Assembly (NCBI GenBank): GCA_031772625.1
Contig: CM062816.1
Location: 627,742,992 to 627,806,991, forward strand
Length of the DNA: 64,000 nucleotides
DNA from: Pinus tabuliformis
Lineage: Eukaryota > Streptophyta > Pinopsida > Pinales > Pinaceae
Reading direction: 5' to 3'
Within the stretch, counting starts at the first letter, position 1. The number at the start of each line of letters is the position of its first letter. The position numbers were made by a program, and so were the translations under genes. Shown piece by piece: positions 56,683 to 64,000 of this stretch. Below the pieces are notes generated by a model. It did not search any database. It saw nothing but the letters and a program-made list of their open reading frames with translations, and was not told where the DNA came from.

Positions 56683-56974
56683 TAGTAAGTATTTCTTGTA
56701 GAAAATTTGTCAGATCTGTCTTCAAATCTGCCATGTCTGTCTTCAAATCTGTCCTCAAATCTGTCTTCAAATAATCTATCTTATCTTCCATGCCATTTAT
56801 CTTAGATTCCACGCCATTTATCTTAGCTTCTGTTAGCTTTTGTGAGTGTGACATTTGTTGCACTTGTTCTTGTAATTTTGATATATCATGTAGCATTTCT
56901 TCCTCTTCTTCATGAGTCATGCTAGAGCTTTCAGGTTCCTTACTAGGTGTTTGCATTTTCTTTCCTTGGGGCAT
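56651..56974 (-). pseudogene. chromovirus gag N terminus, coiled coil
   Basis: Starts MPQGKKMQTPSKEPESSS. Then heptad-rich LQEQVQQMSHSQKLTEAKIN and repeats of KTDLRTDLKTD type. It overlaps the next frame by 32 bp, and a single-base shift around 56,670 separates them. Confidence 0.85.
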
Positions 56975-57627
56975 CAGTTACCGATAATAATGCTTTACTA
57001 TGCCCTTTGAATTCCTTCAAACCAAGCTTATGCAAAAATTTAAAAAAAACTACACACATTTTTTCACTTTGTAGAACCTTGATATTGAATCTGATGTATC
57101 TCTGTAATTTCGGATCATCCAGTTCTAAAATTTTGACCTGTAGTAGCCTTCTGAGTCCTCTTTCCAATGCCACAAGTCTGACCCAAATTGGTTTCTCCAA
57201 GGAAGAGTTATGCAAAATCTCCCACAATGAATTGCTTATAGACTAGTTCAGTAGATCAAACTTGTACGACGTGCCACGAGTCATTGTTTCGACCTATGGA
57301 TCTGAAGAATGCATACAAGAAACTACAGTCCATCCTCTTTCTGTACCTTCTTACGAAATTTCAATCCAATCCTCAGAGAGAAAGTTATGACGATTTTCCC
57401 CAGGTCACCTGTTTTGAATGTAATTCAGGAGTCTGCAAAAAGACCAACTTCCTCAGATCATATCTCTGAAAATATCGCGCAAAAAGCTCTGAAATTTGGA
57501 CCCAAGGTTCAACGCGATTTCTTCTCAAATGGGTTTTTTTTGCGACTTCTGAAACATCACAAAAAAAAATTTATAGTGAAAATGCCACGATGACCTGTTT
57601 GGAGCAGCGAAACCTTAGAATCCAAAG
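56975..57627 (-). other. chromovirus leader
   Basis: About 650 bp between primer site and gag. A 94-codon frame (57,227-56,943) lacks family motifs and overlaps the gag start, so I treat it as untranslated leader. Confidence 0.6.
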
Positions 57628-57639
57628 CTTTGATACCAA
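57628..57639 (-). other. chromovirus primer-binding site
   Basis: TGGTATCAAAGC on the minus strand, one base from the LTR, one mismatch from the tRNA-Met complement. Confidence 0.9.
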
Positions 57640-57640
57640 A

Positions 57641-57972
57641 TGTTATGAAACCAACTCAAGAAAAGATAGAAAAGATAGATCAACGCCTTAGAATTCAGCC
57701 TCTTCGAGGGGGCAACCTCCTTTACATTACATAAATGAACAATTCATCCATGATTCAAATGACAAAACCTCCTTTCTATATATAGGAGTCTAAGGAGTCA
57801 CAATATAATCCAGCCGACCTAACAATAATAATATAAAGCCACAAAAATAACAATAGAGGGATTCTATGGGCACATTAATAACAATATGGGGGCAATGGGG
57901 GAACAACAATATAAATAAGGGGTATAACTACAATAGTAATGGGGTAATCACTAATATTATAGGGACCCAACA
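57641..57972 (-). repeat. chromovirus 5' LTR
   Basis: 332 bp, direct repeat of 52,134-52,465. Confidence 0.97.
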
Positions 57973-58481
57973 GTGTTCTTTCAAATCTTCAATTGAGGCA
58001 TCCACATCTTGAATAACAAAAATGTCTACATCCAAGTGGTTCTAGAACAACTTGCTCTTCTTTATTATTTCCTTGAAACTCTGGGTAATCATTTTCAAAA
58101 AAAAAATTGTGAGATGAAAACTGAGAAAATGAATGACATGAAGAACCAACTGATCTACTATCCTTTTATCTCTTTCTTGGGCATTTGAAAACTGCTGAAT
58201 ATGTTCATCAAAATCAAGAGAACAAACCTATTGTATTACTTTATCAACCTCAAGAGAATGAACATGAACAATTACATCAAATTCTTGATTAGTTCATCTT
58301 CAGCTAAGGAAAAAATTACTGGCTATTGGGAATCCACCTTAATATCATGGCAATTGTCCTCATCATTTACCAGTGCCTTCTGTTGTTTAAAAGAATTCTC
58401 ATACTTTTGATCACAAACAGACTGAAAAGAATGCTGCAAATTTTCATCAACTTCAAAAGATGGAAGATGAATGTCATCATT
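57973..58481 (-). pseudogene. decayed coiled-coil coding sequence, 5' part of split
   Basis: On the minus strand: LPSFEVDENLQHSFQSVCDQ, KQQKALVNDEDNCHDIKVDS, stop, then in other frames FDEHIQQFSNAQERDKRIVD, and near the insertion DVDIFVIQDVDASIEDLKE. The last piece joins HTNLVSHLDD at 52,133. The upstream side is cut at 58,482 by an LTR. Family not recognised, several stops. Confidence 0.4.
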
Positions 58482-59440
58482 TGTTGGGATGGGGTCCCCT
58501 AGGTCAGTTTTGGGGTTAAAAACCCAAGTTTTTGATGTAAATTTTGGTAAAAGAGGTAAAGTCTCCGCAATTTGTGGATGCAGAGCGTGTGGATAGTTAG
58601 AAGTCAAATGGGGTTTTAGCCCCTTGGTTATGTAAAGTCAAGTAGATTTTGAGACCCACCCATGGTCCACGGACCATGGGATTCTATGTAAAAAGCTATA
58701 AATATGAGTGTCTTAAAGATTCTAAGGTAGAGATAGAGATGGATGCTTATGTCTACGTCTGAGGAAAAGGGCAAGTAAACAGTGGGTAGATAGAGGGGAA
58801 AAGGCTCCGTAGTTGAGTGAGCGAAGGCCTAGAGTAGAGTCCGCAGCTGAGTGCGCAGACCCCTGAAGCTAAGTGCACAGGGCAGTTTTGAGTCTGTAAC
58901 CTCATATTGAAGATCAATAAAGAAGATTGTTGAAGAAATTCATGTGTTTATCTATTTACTTTTGTTATTTATGTTTGCGATATATGTTGTGATGGAATAA
59001 TGTCTTTATGAAATAATGATGTATTGATGTGTGACTCTATTGGATAAGTCTTATTAACTATACGCAATGCATGTTAAATACTTACACGAAGATTATAATA
59101 CATTATGTTATGTTTATTGAATACTTAAGTAGATCTGTGCGAACTCAAATCTAGGGTTGTTTTATGGTGTGCGTAAGTGGATGATTCATCTATTAAGGGT
59201 CCGCAAAGACCTATCATAGACCTTCGCGAAGGTCTAGAGGCCATTTAAAGGAAGTTGCAGTATCGAGCCCACATATCACACTAATCTCTGGATGCAGAAA
59301 CTTGGTTCCAACATCCCCCATACAGCTTCAGGTGAGACTTCAATCTGCGCTACGTGGGTTGATGTCGAAAGGGTCAGTCGTGTAGGGTTTTGTTTGGCGC
59401 AATTAACTCTAAACCTAGGCCAGGACTCACTAAGCCAACA
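58482..59440 (+). repeat. gypsy (Athila/Tat type) 5' LTR, 959 bp
   Basis: Ends TGTTGGGATGGG and CTAAGCCAACA (TGTTGG/CCAACA inverted). TATA-like GCTATAAATATGAG near 58,692, AATAAAG near 58,915, and a primer site immediately beyond. A possible earlier end at 59,314 (TTCCAACA) has no primer site. Confidence 0.75.
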
Positions 59441-59442
59441 AA

Positions 59443-59459
59443 TGGTTCCATTGTCGGGA
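59443..59459 (+). other. primer-binding site, tRNA-Asp type
   Basis: TGGTTCCATTGTCGGGA resembles TGGCGCCGTTGTCGGGGA-type sites used by Athila/Tat gypsy elements. Confidence 0.7.
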
Positions 59460-60122
59460 CCGAGATGTGCATAAGGACATGTGTGATGTCGCATCACTGG
59501 AATTTGACTAAGAAGTAAATTGAGAAGTGGTTGGATAGAAAGATTCACGAATTCGTGGTGCAGGAAAATAAGAATCTGCACCTGTCAAAGAAGCAGTGGT
59601 TTGACAGATATTTGTACACAGAAATACACGAATTTTTTTTTGCGCTTTCCCGATCGTACTATACGAGTGGATAACTAAGTTGGTAGACGACCAAGGAAGG
59701 TGAAGGCTTGACGGTCCAATTGTGTGGACTCTAGAGCTAGTCCGAAGGTTGGAAGCCTCTGAAGACAAAATCATGCGCGTTATTGACCACTGGCTTGATC
59801 AAATTATAGGAGGATTTGTTACAGAGTTTGCGGTTGATACCTCAATCAGCTACAGCGAAGCAGAGCGGTGCTTCTTCAAGGGACCGTGAGGTAAGTATCT
59901 AAGATCTTTGAATACCTGGATTAAGATGCTCTTGTTTGAAAAGCGGGTTATGTCGTTGCCTTGATGTTCGAATCTACGCGAAGTGGACGGATCTTCATAA
60001 ATCAAGAAAAAACAGGCCCTGAATATAGCCCGTTGATTGGACCTCCTTTGAGCGACGACGAAGGAACAGCACAAGCCTGATCGCAAAGTGCGGTCCAGCT
60101 GATAAGACAGGGTTTTCCATGG
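59460..60122 (+). other. leader of the Athila/Tat-type element
   Basis: About 660 bp, no coding signature. Confidence 0.5.
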
Positions 60123-61400
60123 ATGCATCATCCATCCACTCCACCTCCACAGCATACACCTTCGCCCACACTGTCACCACCACCACTACTATTCAACATG
60201 TCAAACTCAATAAAGCTACCGATTTTCAAGGGTATAGGGAGCGAAGATACAAATCAGTTTTGGTTTATTGTGAATGTTGTGTGGACCGCGCAACAGATTA
60301 CTGATGACAACATAAAGAAGGCGCACTTAGTTACTGCTCTGCAGGATCGCGTGCTAACATGGTATATTAAGTATTGTGCTAATCATCCTTTAGCAACGTT
60401 AGCAGATACTAAGGATGCTTTAAACAAGGAGTTTAGTAAGCCTAAGTCTGACTCACAGTCAGTCATTGGATTTAAGGAAATCACAATGAGGGTTGGTGAG
60501 ACGCCTTAGGAGTTAAATCAAGGGCTGAAATATGTAATTGTGAAGCTAATATGCAACTCACAGATGGTCAGCACTGCGAGTGGTTTATAGCCTTGCTTCT
60601 GCCGCGCCTAAGGACTACTTTGTCACAACAGAAGATAGGAACTTATGAAAAAGCCTTGGAAATCGTGATGAGATTGCACGAGACACCTATTCAGGACGTG
60701 ACTTTGGGAGTCCAACAAATTCACTTGCAGTTGCAAAACCTCTGCTTGGAATTATAGAGCTTGAAAAAAGAGAAGGAGGCTAGGCCAGGGGTGCACGAGG
60801 AAGTATGGTGCATCAAGTGTAAAATCCAGGGGCATGATAAAGACCACTATCTTATCTTCACAAATTATATTACGCGGGGGGGGACCGATTTCCCTGAGGC
60901 AAGAAGCTCCAACAAGACTGAGTGCGGGGCCTACGCTATGGTGTGCTATTTGTCAAGTGGTTGGAAAACACGCAATGGATAATTGCCATTTACTTCAAAA
61001 GTTCGTTCAAATGCCGCAACAGTTGTTCTGCAACTTCTGCAAATCAGTGGGCCATGATGAGCGCCACTGTCGTAGCTATGAACTAATGATGGAAAGAACG
61101 CCTACCTATCGAATGCAAGTAGAAACTCGGCCTCCAGATCAGGGCGCCAGAGGATATAAGAGACGAGGATGAGGCCGAGGAGGAGGAGGACCTAGTAGAG
61201 GTTGCGGTCAGGTTATTTGCTATAACTATGGAACACCAGGGCACTACGTGTGGGAGTGTCAGAATTAGACATGCCCGTCATGTCAATACTACAACCAGTT
61301 TGACCACACTATAGAAGAATGCCATGTACTGATAGCTAAGGTGCAGGAGAAGAAGGCGCAATCTCAGCAACCTACGCAGAAATTACAAATGATGTGAGCT
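60123..61400 (+). pseudogene. gypsy gag with five knuckle-like motifs
   Basis: Starts MHHPSTPPPQHTPSPT. The core (60,185-60,740) has LPIFKGIGSEDTNQFWFIVN, VTALQDRVLTWYIKY, NKEFSKPKSDSQSVIGFKEI, then after stops/shifts WFIALLLPRLRTTLSQQKIG. Five zinc-knuckle-like motifs follow: CIKCKIQGHDKDHY (60,809; last Cys is Tyr), CAICQVVGKHAMDNC (about 60,944), CNFCKSVGHDERHC (about 61,030), CYNYGTPGHYVWEC (about 61,219; second Cys is Tyr), CPSCQYYNQFDHTIEEC (about 61,270). Gag binds RNA through these. One or two knuckles is the usual number in gypsy Gag. Confidence 0.8.
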
Positions 61401-61810
61401 GAGCCCTGCAATGAAGATCCGAATGTAAATATTGTGCTGAAAAGCAACTGGGGATGATAAGAGAAAACAACCTAAAGAGGACGGATGGGTCCGCAAGGCC
61501 CCAGAGAAGGAAGTTGGGTTTGATCTGGAGTGTGCGAAGGAAATGTTTATGGAAGCCAAGAAAAGCTTCGCTGAGGCATCTACCTCAGGAAGCCAAAGCA
61601 AAGTACCAGAAACCAATGCACCTACAGAGGTTGACCCCTCTGTACTTACCACGTTCTTGGAAACCTGCATGAAACTTTTGCACGATAGCAAGGCTGTGAA
61701 AGGCCTGTAGGAATTGATAAATAAGTGTGTTGGTAAAGAAAACGCTCCTCGTGGACACCGTGTAGTAAGAAAAATTGGCAAACATAAGGCAAGAACAGGG
61801 TGTGAGATGA
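61401..61810 (+). other. decayed linker between gag and protease
   Basis: Low-similarity stretch with stops, in the position of the gag-protease linker. Confidence 0.4.
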
Positions 61811-62223
61811 GGCTTACCACATAGATAGGAGATTATGAGATCAACCAGGTCATTCTAGATCTGGGGTTTGACGCGAACGTTTTTCCTAAATAGACATGGG
61901 AGAGAATGGGGAGACCTGCGCTGCAGTGGTCTCCAATCCAACTAAGAATGGCGAACCAGTAGAAGATCATCCCTATGGGACGACTACATGGAGTCACTGT
62001 AGATATAGAAGGTGTGAGCATGCTGGCTGATTTTGAAGTAATAGAGATTGTCGACGACAACAATCCATACCCCACGCTCCTTGGAATTGACTAGGCCATT
62101 TGAGAGGAAATAGCTTCGGGTTATGGTACCATTAGGCCCTACAGAAGGACCGCATTATACTAAACTGGTCCGTGACTACGAAGAGAGTGATGATGATTTG
62201 GATCAAATCTACAAAATAACTGC
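61811..62223 (+). pseudogene. gypsy retropepsin-like protease
   Basis: YEINQVILDLGFDANVFPK, stop, TWERMGRPALQWSPIQLRMA, GRLHGVTVDIEGVSMLADFE, DDNNPYPTLLGID. The catalytic triad reads Asp-Leu-Gly, where Asp-Ser/Thr-Gly is expected. Stops in two places. The coding sequence is interrupted near 62,224. Confidence 0.65.
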
Positions 62224-63240
62224 GCTGTAGAAATTTTGAATAATAAACACATATTCAACAGAGATTATCCCGATTATACACTATTGCAGAATACATGCAT
62301 AATACATAACCTCCTCTATGTTGATCATCAATTTGCAGAAGCGAAAACAATAACATGCGCACATAGAAGCATCAATCACACATATCAACATAGTATTTTC
62401 CCGGGGAAAGCATCTCGCTAAAAACCCCAACTATCTGTATATTATATTGATTGAGAACATGTAACAAACATAGTACAATACTCCTCACAAGTATCTAGCA
62501 CTATCTCCACCTGTTACACACAATACAGCTCAGATCTGATCTCCAAATCTCCCCTGCTGCTTTGCCTGCCTCCACTGCACAATCCTGCAAGAGAATGAAT
62601 GAGAATGGCTGATCCAAACTCCTATTTACCTTGTGAAAATCACCCACACTGTAAATCATGTGAGCATAAGCTATATTTCACTTGGTATTGGCCCACACTA
62701 CGCAGAGATCATTGGCATAACTCAATCCCATGCATGTGCACAATCTCATGCACAACTAATAGCAATCTCAACCTCTAACACCTGTCTCCACTGAACTGTA
62801 CATGCACTGAGTTAACTGATGTATTCTTCAGTTGCATTATGAGTTAATAATTAGTGAATTAATTAATAACTAATTCACACAACTCATCACTTAGTCTATT
62901 GATCAGTTAGACTAAATACAACTAGTTCAACTAAGTCAAACTGAACACAACTCCATTAACTGCTCATCCAACTCCACAGAACTCAACCACATGAGTTTTA
63001 ACTGATGTCTTGCATGCAATAGCTCAACTGACTCATAAAGAAAGCATATTTCCTTCTGACAGCTGCATGTGCCACATCTGTAGCTCAAACTGAAGTGCTC
63101 CAAGAGGATAAGATAAAGTTTATAGTCTAAATATTATTATGAGACAATAATATTTGACTTTTCTATTTTTGACTAGCAGTCTAAAAATAGACTCTGATCA
63201 CTCTTGCTATGATCACTCCTGCTGTGATCCAAAAATAGAA
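62224..63240 (+). mobile_element. insertion in the protease-RT region, possibly an LTR
   Basis: It begins TGTAGAAATTTTG after TGCGC and is followed by TGCGC again at about 63,243, a candidate 5-bp duplication. After it, GCGCCATAATTTGCCTGCGAG loosely resembles a primer site, and then a new gag begins. Part of it resembles 21,261-22,300. No gene inside. It is probably the LTR of a second gypsy element nested in the first. Confidence 0.35.
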
Positions 63241-63259
63241 TTTGCGCCATAATTTGCCT

Positions 63260-64000
63260 GCGAGCCCACTTAGTGAAGGCGACTCCTTTCCACTAACATC
63301 TTGTTGCATTCTCAACAAGCATTTCTTGTTGCACACTTTTCAACATGCGCGAGATCAAGATTGGATTAACCCAACAGCTAATGGAAGGATTGCATGGCAT
63401 TGGGAAAGTTCCTGCACCTCAGAATCAGATGAGGAACTGGAGCATTAGCAGAACAGGCTGCATGAAGCATCTATGCTACACTGTAACATGATGACTAAAT
63501 CGCTACGTCGCGTGTCCTTGGAGGTAAGAAATTTACCCTATTATGATGGTTTAACTGACGTGGATAAGTTTTTGGATGCATTTGATTGAGAAGTCCCTGA
63601 GGATCACCGCTTCCAAGCGTTAGATTTGGTACTACGCCCTATGCCCGCACGATGATGGGGTACGCACAAGGACGACTTTGATGAATGGCAAGATTACAGA
63701 AAGATGATGAGGTTGCGATTTGGTCGTCCAAAAATTCTACTGACTAAGAAATAAAATGGGAGAAATGATCAGCATGATCACTTAGCGAAGTGGACTAAAG
63801 TTTATGGAATAGAGGCATAGCTAGTGAAGGATATTACAGGGGCTACAACATCGAAGTTCTTGTTCAAGTATGTGTTAACCAGGTTTGGCTGCCCCAAAGT
63901 GTTGATGAGTGATTAAGGTACGCATTTCCTAACTCAAACAATCAGCTTACTAATTGATAAGTTCCAGGTTTATCATCAGAATAGCACACCATATCATCCT
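63260..64000 (+). pseudogene. second gypsy fragment: gag fused to integrase
   Basis: Gag-like HWESSCTSESDEELEH, SLRRVSLEVRNLPYYDGLTD, DEWQDYRKMMRLRFGRPK and HDHLAKWTKVYG run without a break into integrase-type LVKDITGATTSKFLFKYVLT, RFGCPKVLMSD, and YHQNSTPYHP at the edge. Protease, reverse transcriptase and RNase H are absent between them. Several stops. It runs off the right edge. Confidence 0.75.

Larger units (their letters stand above)
52134..57972 (-). mobile_element. complete Ty3/gypsy chromovirus
   Basis: Structurally complete at 5,839 bp. Two 332-bp LTRs (52,134-52,465 and 57,641-57,972) differ at only 6 positions (about 98% identical), so this is probably the youngest insertion in the window. 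A perfect target duplication, GTGTT, lies at 52,129-52,133 and 57,973-57,977. Minus orientation: primer site 57,628-57,639, gag, protease, reverse transcriptase, RNase H, integrase, chromodomain, polypurine tract 52,466-52,479. Short LTRs and a chromodomain suggest the Reina or a similar chromovirus lineage (inference). Three frameshifts make it non-autonomous. Confidence 0.97.

Noticed and set aside
56943..57227. 94-codon frame in the chromovirus leader, considered as an upstream gene
   Set aside because: No family motif and it overlaps the gag start; leader sequence is the simpler reading.
58482..59314. Shorter LTR ending TTCCAACA at 59,314
   Set aside because: No primer site follows; the end at 59,440 has a tRNA-Asp-like primer site two bases away.

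Overview
The window looks like repeat-dominated nuclear DNA from a large-genome seed plant. A gymnosperm is my inference, from nested, heavily decayed LTR retrotransposons and an almost complete lack of ordinary genes; nothing in the sequence proves the species. A run of exactly 100 Ns at 22,593-22,692 marks a scaffold gap, so the two sides may not be adjacent in the genome. I saw no tRNA, rRNA or CRISPR array and no bacterial or organellar gene.

Left part (1-22.6 kb): a Ty1/copia element runs off the left edge (gag-pol on the minus strand, primer-binding site, 636-bp LTR with a very GC-rich block). A decayed Ty3/gypsy derivative that lost its reverse transcriptase follows (3.5-6.1 kb), then a better-preserved coiled-coil ORF of unknown function (6.1-6.7 kb). 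A minus-strand gypsy polyprotein remnant is split (8.04-8.51 and 18.25-19.2 kb) by a 9.7-kb element with LTRs of about 2.2 kb and a non-coding, TG-rich interior (8,510-18,241; called family L here). A CACTA-like transposon end (19,322) and an inverted family-L LTR fragment (20,220) follow.

Middle part (22.7-41.3 kb): the only likely cellular gene is the 5' part of an SR-rich protein gene on the minus strand (22,693 to about 24,110), with an N-terminal region resembling DAWDLE/SNIP1-type FHA proteins. Then come a LINE C-terminal fragment, a short LTR, and two directly repeated copies (A, about 25.7-28.9 kb; B, about 32.75-38.06 kb) of an unrecognised minus-strand ORF. Its upstream region is packed with palindromic ATTGCGCAAT-type motifs and hairpins. 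Copy A has lost about 507 bp. Copy B is interrupted by a solo LTR of the same copia family as at the left edge, with a perfect 5-bp target duplication. A decayed gypsy gag lies between the copies.

Right part (41.3-64 kb): a second family-L element (LTR 41,274-47,001) is interrupted by a copia-like LTR fragment and an L1-type LINE, and has gag-protease remnants to about 49 kb. AT microsatellites and unassigned DNA follow. A structurally complete Ty3/gypsy chromovirus (52,134-57,972; LTRs with 6 differences in 332 bp, perfect GTGTT target duplication) is inserted in a decayed coiled-coil coding sequence. Finally a gypsy element with a tRNA-Asp-like primer site (Athila/Tat type) runs from 58,482, is interrupted near 62.2 kb, and ends in a second gypsy fragment where gag is fused directly to integrase.

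The genes do not form a pathway. The window is a record of nested insertion, internal deletion and decay. The part least explained by known families is the A/B repeat with its hairpin-rich upstream arrays.
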